From Lachnoclostridium sp. An169 (GTDB taxonomy: Bacteria; Bacillota; Clostridia; Lachnospirales; Lachnospiraceae), in the NCBI RefSeq assembly GCF_002160525.1, contig NZ_NFKT01000004.1, positions 124,001 to 188,000 on the forward strand: 64,000 nucleotides of DNA, in the 5' to 3' direction. The notes under the pieces are model-generated. The model was not told the origin of the DNA. It did no database searches and saw only the letters and a program-made list of their open reading frames with translations. The position numbers and the translations under genes are program-made. Below, piece by piece: positions 16,601 through 23,728 of the stretch. Numbering within the stretch: position 1 is the stretch's first letter; every line of letters begins with the position of its first letter.

Positions 16601-17653
16601 ATGGGAATTACATTTACTGATTTTTGTCAGCAGGTCTTTTCCAACCCGGTCCTGCTGATTACGGTTGCGCTTACTCTGGGAGTTATCTTTGTCAATGGCT
16701 GGACGGATGCGCCAAATGCGATTGCAACCTGTGTTGCCACCAGATGTATGAAGGTAAGGACAGCCATCATGATGAGTGCAGTGTTTAATTTTCTGGGCGT
16801 GCTTGTCATGACGCACATCAACAGTGCGGTGGCTTCTACGATTTCCAACATGGTGGATTTCGGCGGAGAGACGGGAGAGGCGCTGATCGCCCTGTGTGCC
16901 GCGCTTTTTTCCATTGTTGTCTACAGTGTCGCCGCATCGGTGTTCGGCATTCCTACCAGTGAGAGCCACAGCCTGATCGCCGGACTTTCCGGGGCAGCGA
17001 TTGCGATTCACAACGGAGTCGGCGGTATCAACTTTAATGAGTGGGTAAAGGTACTCTACGGACTTGTGCTGAGCCTGGCGCTCGGATTTGCCATGGGCTG
17101 GGTGATCTGCAAGGCGCTTACCCTGATCTGTGCAGAGATGGACCGGCGCAGTACGAACGGTTTCTTTACGGTGGCACAGATCTTCGGTGCGGCATTTATG
17201 AGCTTTATGCACGGTGCCCAGGACGGTCAGAAATTCATCGGCGTTCTGTTCCTCGGCATCGCGTTCTGCAACGGGCAGAGCAGTGTGGAGGGAATGATTA
17301 TCCCGGTATGGCTGATGCTGCTGTGCAGCGTGGTCATGGGTGTGGGGACAAGCGTCGGCGGAGAGAAGATTATCAAATCTGTCGGCATGGATATGGTAAA
17401 GCTGGAGAAGTTCCAGGGATTTTCCGCAGACCTTGCAGGCGCGGTCTGTCTGCTCCTCTCCAGTGTATTCGGAATTCCGGTATCTACGACACACACAAAG
17501 ACAAGCGCGATCATGGGCGTGGGAGCTGTAAAGCGACTTTCCGCCATCAATTTCGGGGTGGTAAAGGACATGATGCTGACCTGGATCTTTACTTTCCCGG
17601 GATGCGGACTGATCAGTTTTGTGATTGCAAAAATATTTATTATGGTTTTCTGA
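16601..17653 (+). CDS. pit: PiT family inorganic phosphate transporter
   Basis: A 350-residue membrane protein with the duplicated PiT signature. The first half has GWTDAPNAIATCVAT and FGIPTSESHSLIAG; the second has GAQDGQKFIG and FGIPVSTTHTKTSAIMG. These form the phosphate and cation pathway of this low-affinity transporter. About ten hydrophobic segments are visible. ATG 16601 follows GAGGGAGA at good spacing; a longer frame from 16484 begins close to the promoter and adds a non-hydrophobic basic stretch unlike the family. The DUF47 partner starts 46 bp downstream, the usual pair. Confidence 0.92.
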   Translation: MGITFTDFCQQVFSNPVLLITVALTLGVIFVNGWTDAPNAIATCVATRCMKVRTAIMMSAVFNFLGVLVMTHINSAVASTISNMVDFGGETGEALIALCAALFSIVVYSVAASVFGIPTSESHSLIAGLSGAAIAIHNGVGGINFNEWVKVLYGLVLSLALGFAMGWVICKALTLICAEMDRRSTNGFFTVAQIFGAAFMSFMHGAQDGQKFIGVLFLGIAFCNGQSSVEGMIIPVWLMLLCSVVMGVGTSVGGEKIIKSVGMDMVKLEKFQGFSADLAGAVCLLLSSVFGIPVSTTHTKTSAIMGVGAVKRLSAINFGVVKDMMLTWIFTFPGCGLISFVIAKIFIMVF

Positions 17654-17698
17654 CGGCAGTATGAAAACAAAAAAGGAAAATCAGCAGGAGGAGAAGAA

Positions 17699-18322
17699 AT
17701 GGCAAAGAAACAGGATCTGTACTATTTTGATACATTTGTGGCATGCGCAGAGGATTCATGCAGGGCGGCGCATATGTTAAAAGAAAGTCTCAACAACTTT
17801 CATCCGGACCAGCTTAAGGAGCAGCTGGACGAGCTTCATAAGGTGGAACACAGCGCGGACATGAAAAAGCATGATATGCTGGACCGTCTGGCAAGAGAGT
17901 TTATACCGCCCATCGAGAGGGAGGACATTATCTCTCTGAGCCAGAATATCGATAACATCACCGACAAGGTGGAGGACGTAATGCTCCGTGTCTACATGAA
18001 CAATGTGCAGGATATCGAGTCGGGAGCACTTAAGATGACGGATGTTATCATCGAGTGCTGTGAGGCGGTAAAGGCTCTTCTGGAAGAGTTCCGGGAATTC
18101 AGGAAGTCAAAGAATCTGAAGAACCTGGTGATCCGAATCAATGATCTGGAGGAGAAGTCGGACAAGATGTTCATGGAAAATATCCGCAGCCTTTATGTGG
18201 AGTCCGAAGATCCCATCCGCATCATTGCATGGAGAGATATCTATATCTATCTGGAGCGCTGCGCGGACGCCTGCGAGCATGTGGCGGATGTGGTTGAAAG
18301 CGTTGTTATGAAGAATTCGTAA
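17699..18322 (+). CDS. DUF47/PhoU-like phosphate transport accessory protein
   Basis: A 207-residue, mostly helical protein of the DUF47 (PhoU-like, YkaA) family. Acidic and His-rich helices such as KVEHSADMKKHDMLDRL and REDIISLSQNIDNITDKVEDVML resemble the E/DxxxD metal-cluster motifs of PhoU. It sits directly after pit and follows GGAGGAG, so the two are co-transcribed. Members are thought to regulate or stabilise PiT transport in the cytoplasm; the mechanism is not established. No clear terminator follows. Confidence 0.88.
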   Translation: MAKKQDLYYFDTFVACAEDSCRAAHMLKESLNNFHPDQLKEQLDELHKVEHSADMKKHDMLDRLAREFIPPIEREDIISLSQNIDNITDKVEDVMLRVYMNNVQDIESGALKMTDVIIECCEAVKALLEEFREFRKSKNLKNLVIRINDLEEKSDKMFMENIRSLYVESEDPIRIIAWRDIYIYLERCADACEHVADVVESVVMKNS

Positions 18323-18510
18323 GTTTGTAAGTGATAAGATATATCCGGGTCCTGGCCTGACAGGGAAGCGGATAAAGTGAAAATTCGGACGGAATCCGGC
18401 CGGGGCGGGCAGTGCACGGAAAAGACGGTCTGTTTACTGTCCGCAGGCTGCTTTCTCTATAAGGTATGAATGTGTGAAAATCAGAAGATGAAAAAATCAT
18501 GTTTTTACTG

Positions 18511-18539
18511 TTGACAAGAGGATGAGAATGTGGTAAGTT
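18511..18539 (+). promoter_or_regulatory. Promoter of infC-rpmI-rplT
   Basis: TTGACA (18511-18516), a 17-nt spacer and TAAGTT (18534-18539). It lies about 210 bp before infC and gives a transcript with a long leader. The region 18323-18510 between the DUF47 gene and this promoter shows no gene. Confidence 0.65.
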
Positions 18540-18545
18540 AATACC

Positions 18546-18751
18546 TGCGTGAAGCAAAAAACAAAGTAGAGTATCCACTCTCACCATAGCACAATCGCGT
18601 GACTACTGGTTCGATATTTTTAAGTTTGACGGATTCCGGGTTCTTTTACGGAAAGCGTTGCTAATTGTGTCGGGTGGATATGATATTCACTCGTTTTTTT
18701 GTGTCTTCGCATAGGACCTGAGGGAAATTCATTTGACGGAGGTATACTACA
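18546..18751 (+). promoter_or_regulatory. Candidate L20 (infC operon) leader with transcription attenuator
   Basis: The leader runs from the predicted start to infC. AGAGT/ACTCT (18568-18581) forms an early hairpin, followed by an unpaired, conserved-looking stretch (ATAGCACAATCGCGTGACTA, from 18586). A terminator hairpin CGGGTGGATA-TGA-TATTCACTCG (18671-18693) with seven T (18694-18700) ends it 51 bp before infC. In Firmicutes, ribosomal protein L20 binds such leaders and causes early termination. Placement before infC-rpmI-rplT and the built-in terminator support this; the exact Rfam match was not tested. Confidence 0.65.
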
Positions 18752-19258
18752 ATTAGCGATTTAATGATTAACGAGCAGATCAGAGACAAAGAGATCCGTC
18801 TGATCAGCGAGGATGGGGAACAGTTAGGCATCATGTCTGCCAGAGAGGCAATGAAGATTGCCCAGGAAGCGGAGCTTGATCTTGTAAAGATCGCACCGAT
18901 GGCCAAACCGCCGGTCTGCAAGATCATTGATTACGGTAAGTTCAAGTACGAGCAGACCAGAAAAGAAAAAGAGGCGAAGAAAAAGCAGAAGACTGTTGAA
19001 ATCAAGGAAGTACGCCTGTCACCGAATATCGATACGAATGACCTTAACACCAAGGTGAATAATGCCAAGAAGTTCATCACCAAGGGGAATAAGGTTAAGG
19101 TAACGCTGCGTTTCCGCGGCCGTGAGATGGCGCATGTGCAGCAGAGTAAACATATTCTTGACGATTTCGCAAAGATGCTTGAGGACATCGCCGTAGTGGA
19201 AAAACCTGCAAAGCTTGAAGGCAGGAATATGAGCATGGTTTTAACTGAAAAACGTTAA
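18752..19258 (+). CDS. infC: Translation initiation factor IF-3, predicted AUU start
   Basis: A 168-residue IF-3. The N-domain begins MINEQIRDKEIRLI, the linker is lysine-rich (YEQTRKEKEAKKKQKTVEIKE), and the C-domain has EVRLSPNID and VTLRFRGREMAH. IF-3 binds the 30S subunit and rejects non-AUG starts. The only strong ribosome binding site, GGAGG (18738-18742), lies 9 nt before an in-frame ATT at 18752 but 21 nt before the first ATG at 18764. An AUU start (residues Ile/fMet-Ser-Asp-Leu-Met-Ile-Asn) is therefore chosen. AUU-started infC is known from E. coli and Geobacillus, where IF-3 represses its own synthesis. If ATG were used, the protein would be four residues shorter. Confidence 0.93.
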   Translation: MSDLMINEQIRDKEIRLISEDGEQLGIMSAREAMKIAQEAELDLVKIAPMAKPPVCKIIDYGKFKYEQTRKEKEAKKKQKTVEIKEVRLSPNIDTNDLNTKVNNAKKFITKGNKVKVTLRFRGREMAHVQQSKHILDDFAKMLEDIAVVEKPAKLEGRNMSMVLTEKR

Positions 19259-19321
19259 AAAATAATATATATTCCGGGATGAATATCCTGAAAAGGCAGC
19301 ACAATAAAGGAGGAAATTATC

Positions 19322-19519
19322 ATGCCAAAAATCAAAACAAATAGAGCGGCAGCAAAACGCTTCAAAAAAACAGGTACAGGAAAGCTGAAAAGAAATAAAG
19401 CTTACAAGAGCCATATCTTAACAAAGAAGTCTACGAAGAGAAAAAGAAATCTCAGACAGGCTACGATTACAGATGCTACCAATGTAAAGAATATGAAGAA
19501 GGTTTTACCATATCTGTAA
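19322..19519 (+). CDS. rpmI: 50S ribosomal protein L35
   Basis: A 65-residue, highly basic protein with the L35 pattern [19 protein letters not shown] and ending in [11 protein letters not shown]. It is a component of the large ribosomal subunit. It lies between infC and rplT, the standard order, and AAGGAGGAAA precedes ATG 19322. Confidence 0.97.
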   Translation: MPKIKTNRAAAKRFKKTGTGKLKRNKAYKSHILTKKSTKRKRNLRQATITDATNVKNMKKVLPYL

Positions 19520-19550
19520 GATTTGGAAGTTGATGAAGGAGGATTAAGAA

Positions 19551-19907
19551 ATGGCAAGAATCAAAGGCGGAATGAACGCTAAGAAGAAACATAACAGAAC
19601 ACTGAAACTGGCGAAAGGATACAGAGGAGCACGTTCCAAACAGTACAGAGTTGCAAAACAGTCTGTAATGAGAGCTCTTACATCTGCATACGCAGGAAGA
19701 AAGCAGCGCAAACGTCAGATGAGACAGCTGTGGATCGCACGTATCAACGCTGCAGCAAGAATGAACGGCCTTTCCTACAGCAAATTTATGCACGGCCTGA
19801 AGCTGGCAAATGTTGACATCAACAGAAAGATGCTTGCAGAACTTGCTGTAAACGACAAAGAAGGATTCGCAACACTTGCAGCTCTTGCAAAAGAGAAGGT
19901 TGCGTAG
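19551..19907 (+). CDS. rplT: 50S ribosomal protein L20
   Basis: A 118-residue basic protein with the L20 start [16 protein letters not shown], the [15 protein letters not shown] segment and a C-terminal domain with [13 protein letters not shown]20 is needed early in 50S assembly and in Firmicutes also binds the leader of its own operon to limit synthesis, consistent with the attenuator before infC. AGGAGG lies just upstream. It is the last gene of the operon. Confidence 0.97.
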   Translation: MARIKGGMNAKKKHNRTLKLAKGYRGARSKQYRVAKQSVMRALTSAYAGRKQRKRQMRQLWIARINAAARMNGLSYSKFMHGLKLANVDINRKMLAELAVNDKEGFATLAALAKEKVA

Positions 19908-19923
19908 TATTATAGAGACAGGA

Positions 19924-19955
19924 AGCCCGGTCCCGGTTGGGATCCGGGCTGTTTT
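19924..19955 (+). terminator. Terminator of infC-rpmI-rplT
   Basis: AGCCCGG (19924-19930) pairs with CCGGGCT (19944-19950), extended by CCC/GGG around a GGTT loop, followed by GTTTTCTT. Confidence 0.85.
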
Positions 19956-20014
19956 CTTATCTGAGTGACTTACGGGGAAGAAACAGTCCCGAAAACGACA
20001 GGGGAGTGGTTGCC

Positions 20015-21034
20015 ATGAGAAATCATGAAGTGACGGCGGTTCAGCCGCTGCTGAATTCGGAAGGAAGGATACAGGAACCGGGGTGGGCGAGGACGCCGGT
20101 GTGGACCTATGACAGAAGCATGATAAAAGCGCCCGCCTTCCGGATTAAAGAATGGGATTACTATCTGGTGATGAATCAGGATTACGGGGCGGCATTTACA
20201 ATATCGGACCTGGGCTATGCGGGACTTCTGTCCGTGTCTCTGCTGAATTTCCGGGAGGGATGGGAACACACGGAAACCATAGTGACAGCCCTGCCCATGG
20301 GCAGGATGAAGCTCCATCCTTCTTCCGAGGAAGGAAATACATCTTTCCGGGATAAAAGACTCAGACTGGAGTTTGGCACGGAGCGGGAGAGAAGGACGAT
20401 TTCCTGTGATTTTAAGGATTTTTATGAGGGAAAGCCGTTCTACTGTGAGATCACACTGGAGCAGCCGGATATGGACAGCCTGGTGATCGCCACACCATGG
20501 CAGGAGGGGAAGGCTTTCTACTACAACCGGAAGATCAACTGTATGCCAGCGGAAGGATATATGTCCTATGACAATGTGACATACTGGTTCGAGCCGAAAC
20601 ATGATTATGGTACGCTGGACTGGGGACGTGGCGTATGGACCTACGACAACACCTGGTACTGGAGTTCGGGAAACGGCACGGTAGGCGGAAGACCCTTCGG
20701 CTTTAATCTGGGATACGGGTTCGGCGACACAACCGCTGCCACGGAGAATATTCTGTTCTATGACGGAAAAGGGCATAAACTGGATGACGTGACATTTCAC
20801 ATCCCGGAGGACGACTACATGAAGCCCTGGAAATTCTCCTCCAGTGACGGAAGATTTGAGATGGATTTCGTCCCGGTGCTCGACCGGTCCGCTTCCATGA
20901 AAGTTCTGTGCATCTCCACGGAACAGCACCAGGTATTCGGAAGGATGAGCGGGAGAGCAGTGCTGGACGACGGGAGATTTATCGAACTGAAGGATTTCAT
21001 GTGTTTTGCGGAGAAGGTGCATAACCGGTATTAA
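20015..21034 (+). CDS. DUF2804 family protein
   Basis: A 339-residue soluble protein rich in aromatic and beta-strand segments (GWARTPVWTYDRSM, EWDYYLVMNQDY, YGTLDWGRGVWTYDNTWYWS, FNLGYGFGD). This fits DUF2804, a family with a lipocalin/CrtC-like double-barrel appearance and no known reaction. No signal peptide or membrane span is seen, so it is probably cytoplasmic. ATG 20015 is chosen because AGGGGAG lies 8 nt upstream; the longer frame from 19937 begins inside the rplT terminator. A single gene between two operons. Confidence 0.75.
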   Translation: MRNHEVTAVQPLLNSEGRIQEPGWARTPVWTYDRSMIKAPAFRIKEWDYYLVMNQDYGAAFTISDLGYAGLLSVSLLNFREGWEHTETIVTALPMGRMKLHPSSEEGNTSFRDKRLRLEFGTERERRTISCDFKDFYEGKPFYCEITLEQPDMDSLVIATPWQEGKAFYYNRKINCMPAEGYMSYDNVTYWFEPKHDYGTLDWGRGVWTYDNTWYWSSGNGTVGGRPFGFNLGYGFGDTTAATENILFYDGKGHKLDDVTFHIPEDDYMKPWKFSSSDGRFEMDFVPVLDRSASMKVLCISTEQHQVFGRMSGRAVLDDGRFIELKDFMCFAEKVHNRY

Positions 21035-21075
21035 GCAGGTTTAAGCGGGTATTAAAACAGGTATTGAAAAAGGGG

Positions 21076-21104
21076 TTGACACCATCAGATTAATGTGGTA
21101 AAGT
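21076..21104 (+). promoter_or_regulatory. Promoter of the trpB2 T-box transcript
   Basis: TTGACA (21076-21081), a 17-nt spacer and TAAAGT (21099-21104), directly before the T-box leader. Confidence 0.75.
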
Positions 21105-21110
21105 TCCTTT

Positions 21111-21436
21111 AAACCGATGAGGAAGAGCAAGTAACTTCGATGTGCTTCTTTACAGAGAACTGCAGGCGGTGGAATTGCAGTATGACAGGCGCGGGGTGAA
21201 TGGGCTTCTGAGGGCGAACTGAACAGGGGTGCCGGAAAAGGATGACCTGGATTATTATTTTCAGGAAAGGCAGCCAAGTAGGAAAGCCGGAGATTTAACT
21301 CCGTTAACAAAGAAAGCATATGTTTGTATGCGTGAGAGGATGTATAAAATTACATCAAGCCGGGTGGCACCGCAGGAGTTTGAAATTTTACGCTCTTGTC
21401 CCTGCATTTTATTTGCGAGGGACAGGAGCTTTTTTA
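21111..21436 (+). promoter_or_regulatory. T-box riboswitch, tryptophan specifier UGG
   Basis: A full T-box leader. Stem I begins with GATGAGGAAGAGCAAGTAA; its specifier side reads GTGAA-TGG-GCTTC, with codon UGG at 21201-21203, so it senses tRNA-Trp. The conserved T-box AAGCCGGGTGGCACCGC lies at 21357-21373. A terminator follows (GCTCTTGTCCCTGC ... GCGAGGGACAGGAGC, 21392-21429, then a T-run). Uncharged tRNA-Trp would favour the antiterminator and switch on the downstream gene when tryptophan is scarce. Confidence 0.95.
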
Positions 21437-21480
21437 ATGGCCTGCGAACTTCTCTCGCGTAAGTAGAAAGGAGAAGAAAA

Positions 21481-22866
21481 ATGAGTGAACAGAAAATCCC
21501 GTACAAAATCTATCTGGAAGAAAGTGAGATGCCGAAAGAATGGTACAACGTCCGGGCGGATATGAAGAATAAGCCCGCGCCGCTTCTCAATCCGGCGACA
21601 TTAAAGCCTATGACCGCCGAGGAGCTTGGCGTTGTATTCTGCGAGGAACTGGTAAAGCAGGAACTTGACAATGACAACCGCTACATTGAGATCCCCCAGA
21701 AAATCCGGGACTTCTATAAGATGTACCGTCCGTCTCCGCTTGTGAGGGCTTACTGTCTGGAGGAGAAGCTGCAGACTCCGGCAAAGATCTATTATAAATT
21801 TGAAGGAAATAATACCAGCGGAAGTCATAAGCTGAATTCTGCTATTGCCCAGGCTTACTACGCAAAAGATCAGGGACTCAAAGGTGTTACGACAGAGACC
21901 GGGGCAGGGCAGTGGGGAACCGCTCTTTCCATGGCATGCGCGTATCTGGATCTTGACTGCAAAGTATATATGGTGAAATGCTCCTACGAGCAGAAACCTT
22001 TCCGCCGTGAGGTGATGCGCACTTACGGTGCAAGCGTGACACCGTCACCGTCGGATACAACGGAAGTGGGAAGAAAGATCCTGGCAGAGCATCCGGGAAC
22101 ATCCGGAAGCCTGGGATGCGCGATTTCCGAGGCTGTGGAAGTGGCTACCCATACAGAGGGGTACAGATATGTGCTTGGAAGCGTTCTGAATCAGGTGCTC
22201 CTTCACCAGTCTGTGATCGGTGTTGAGACGAAAATCGCCATGGATAAATACGGAATCAAGCCGGACATCATCATCGGATGCGCAGGCGGCGGTTCCAACC
22301 TCGGCGGACTGATCTCCCCGTTTATGGGCGAGAAGCTCAGAGGCGAGGCTGATTATGAGTTTATCGCAGTGGAACCGGCGTCCTGCCCGAGCCTGACACG
22401 AGGCGTGTATGCATATGATTTCTGCGATACGGGAATGGTCTGCCCGCTGGCGAAGATGTATACTCTGGGAAGCGGTTTTATCCCTTCCGCAAACCACGCC
22501 GGGGGCCTGCGCTATCACGGTATGAGTTCCACACTTTCACAGCTTTATCACGACGGGTACATGGAAGCCAGATCAGTAGAGCAGACGGCTGTGTTTGAAG
22601 CGGCAGAGCAGTTCGCGAGAGTGGAGGGGATTCTTCCCGCTCCGGAGAGCAGCCACGCGATCAAGGTTGCTATTGACGAGGCTCTCAGGTGTAAAGAAAC
22701 AGGGGAAGAGAAGACGATCCTTTTCGGACTGACAGGAACCGGATATTTCGATATGTATGCATACGAAGCGTTCAACGATGGAAGAATGACGGATTATATC
22801 CCCACAGACGAGGATCTCAAAGCCGGATTTGACGGGATCCCCAGATTCCCGGGAAATATGGAGTAA
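21481..22866 (+). CDS. Tryptophan synthase beta chain-like protein (TrpB2 type)
   Basis: A 461-residue PLP enzyme of the TrpB2 branch. The Schiff-base lysine lies in NTSGSHKLNSA, ETGAGQWGTA follows, and GCAGGGSNLGG binds the PLP phosphate. N- and C-terminal extensions (LEESEMPKEWYNVRAD; PTDEDLKAGFDGIP) separate it from classical TrpB. TrpB2 joins indole and serine to make tryptophan, either with TrpA or alone to salvage free indole. No trp genes adjoin it, which favours indole salvage. The tryptophan T-box leader supports a role in tryptophan supply, active when charged tRNA-Trp runs low. Confidence 0.9.
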   Translation: MSEQKIPYKIYLEESEMPKEWYNVRADMKNKPAPLLNPATLKPMTAEELGVVFCEELVKQELDNDNRYIEIPQKIRDFYKMYRPSPLVRAYCLEEKLQTPAKIYYKFEGNNTSGSHKLNSAIAQAYYAKDQGLKGVTTETGAGQWGTALSMACAYLDLDCKVYMVKCSYEQKPFRREVMRTYGASVTPSPSDTTEVGRKILAEHPGTSGSLGCAISEAVEVATHTEGYRYVLGSVLNQVLLHQSVIGVETKIAMDKYGIKPDIIIGCAGGGSNLGGLISPFMGEKLRGEADYEFIAVEPASCPSLTRGVYAYDFCDTGMVCPLAKMYTLGSGFIPSANHAGGLRYHGMSSTLSQLYHDGYMEARSVEQTAVFEAAEQFARVEGILPAPESSHAIKVAIDEALRCKETGEEKTILFGLTGTGYFDMYAYEAFNDGRMTDYIPTDEDLKAGFDGIPRFPGNME

Positions 22867-22919
22867 GTATAAGCAATAGGAGAAATGAGGGCGGCGGGGA
22901 TGCAAAGCCATAATTAACT

Positions 22920-22976
22920 GACAGAAAGAAGGAGCAGCATAAAAACAAAGGTTTTCAGCTGCTCCTTCTTTCTGTC
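22920..22976. terminator. Perfect 19-bp inverted repeat, likely bidirectional terminator
   Basis: GACAGAAAGAAGGAGCAGC (22920-22938) is perfectly repeated in reverse as GCTGCTCCTTCTTTCTGTC (22958-22976), with an AAAAC/GTTTT mini-stem in the loop. The GC-rich inner part followed by TTCTTTCTGT works on both strands, as in bidirectional terminators. It would serve trpB2 (+) and the small minus-strand ORF. Confidence 0.6.
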
Positions 22977-22985
22977 AAAAAGGGA

Positions 22986-23075
22986 TCAAATCAGATCCTT
23001 AAACAGTTCCAGATTCGAAGCCGACAGAGGAAGTTCCCCGGACTGTTCTTTTTTCAGGCTCCATAAATTGCACAT
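22986..23075 (-). CDS. Possible 29-residue small protein
   Basis: A short frame on the minus strand encodes MCNLWSLKKEQ ... NLELFKDLI and ends just before the 22920 hairpin. GAGGAGG (23088-23094) lies 12 nt upstream. An out-of-frame ATG at 23080 is better spaced (7 nt) but yields only eight residues. It follows directly after the tRNA terminator, so expression needs read-through or an unseen promoter. The family is not recognised. A plausible but unproven gene; the alternative is chance coding. Confidence 0.3.
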   Translation of the reverse strand: MCNLWSLKKEQSGELPLSASNLELFKDLI

Positions 23076-23098
23076 CTCATATTAAAGCCTCCTCTGAT

Positions 23099-23133
23099 AA
23101 AAAAAACTGAAACCCAAGAAATACAAGGGTTCC
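23099..23133 (-). terminator. Terminator of the first tRNA-Leu gene
   Basis: On the minus strand GGAACCC pairs with GGGTTTC (one wobble) around an 11-nt loop, followed by an eight-T run (complement of the A-run 23099-23106). It lies 16 bp past the tRNA 3' end. Confidence 0.75.
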
Positions 23134-23148
23134 AGCAATTATTATAAA

Positions 23149-23232
23149 TGCGGAAGATGGGACTTGAACCCACACGACACGAATGTCACAAGATCCTTAG
23201 TCTTGCTCGTCTGCCAGTTCCGACACTTCCGC
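23149..23232 (-). tRNA. tRNA-Leu (anticodon AAG), copy 1
   Basis: An 84-nt class II tRNA. The acceptor is GCGGAAG/CTTCCGC with discriminator A, and the D-arm GGAACTGGCAGACGA is of leucine type. The anticodon arm is CAAGA-CTAAGGA-TCTTG, giving anticodon AAG; the long variable arm is GACA-TTCG-TGTC and the T-arm GTGGG-TTCAAGT-CCCAT. CCA is not encoded. A34 would need conversion to inosine to read CUC and CUA as well as CUU. Identical in sequence to the copy at 23409. Confidence 0.95.
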
Positions 23233-23280
23233 AACTCATTATTCGTAGTCAACTGGTCTCCCGCGCTGACCACAAGTGAT

Positions 23281-23309
23281 ATAATACACGTTTCCTGTTA
23301 AAATGTCAA
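23281..23309 (-). promoter_or_regulatory. Promoter of tRNA-Leu copy 1
   Basis: On the minus strand TTGACA (23309-23304), a 17-nt spacer and TATTAT (23286-23281). About 48 nt precede the mature 5' end, so RNase P would remove a leader. Confidence 0.8.
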
Positions 23310-23365
23310 CACTTTTTTTCTTTTATTTTTAACCGGAATCGTGCGGAGGATTATATCAGTAAAAT

Positions 23366-23399
23366 AGAAAAAGCAAATCCTGCAACCACAGAATTTGCT
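23366..23399 (-). terminator. Terminator of tRNA-Leu copy 2
   Basis: On the minus strand AGCAAATTCTG pairs with CAGGATTTGCT (one mismatch), followed by TTTTTC. It lies about 10 bp past the tRNA end and before the promoter of copy 1. Confidence 0.75.
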
Positions 23400-23408
23400 G
23401 TTCTATAA

Positions 23409-23492
23409 TGCGGAAGATGGGACTTGAACCCACACGACACGAATGTCACAAGATCCTTAGTCTTGCTCGTCTGCCAGTTCCGACACTTCCGC
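23409..23492 (-). tRNA. tRNA-Leu (anticodon AAG), copy 2
   Basis: Identical over all 84 nt to the copy at 23149-23232, with the same AAG anticodon, long variable arm and no encoded CCA. It has its own promoter and terminator, so the two are tandem independent units and not one processed transcript. Confidence 0.95.
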
Positions 23493-23518
23493 ACAAGTCT
23501 TATGTAAGACACCATTAT

Positions 23519-23547
23519 ATAATACATCTTTGACCAGAATCTGTCAA
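23519..23547 (-). promoter_or_regulatory. Promoter of tRNA-Leu copy 2
   Basis: On the minus strand TTGACA (23547-23542), a 17-nt spacer and TATTAT (23524-23519): the same boxes and spacing as copy 1, with different spacer sequence. The gap between this and the TetR promoter is AT-rich with no gene. Confidence 0.8.
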
Positions 23548-23651
23548 TAATTTTTTGAAAAAAATTCCAAAAAAATTCCGGAAAATTTTCTGACTCCCAA
23601 CGGAAAATAAAACAATCAGTACCCAATATTGATACGCTGCTGATAAACATA

Positions 23652-23681
23652 TTTACAATACGGCTCAGGATTCACTATAAT
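23652..23681 (+). promoter_or_regulatory. Promoter of the TetR regulator
   Basis: TTTACA (23652-23657), an 18-nt spacer and a perfect TATAAT (23676-23681), 48 bp before the start codon. No TGACA/TGTCA operator is seen here, so autorepression is not evident. Confidence 0.7.
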
Positions 23682-23728
23682 AGAGAAATAGATTAGGAGA
23701 GACAGAGCAGAGAAAGAGAGGAAAAACG

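Noticed and set aside
18323-18510. Hairpins after the DUF47 gene as a terminator
   Set aside because: Several weak inverted repeats exist, but none is followed by a T-run.
19937-20014. Longer N-terminus for the DUF2804 protein
   Set aside because: It begins inside the rplT terminator hairpin and has no ribosome binding site.
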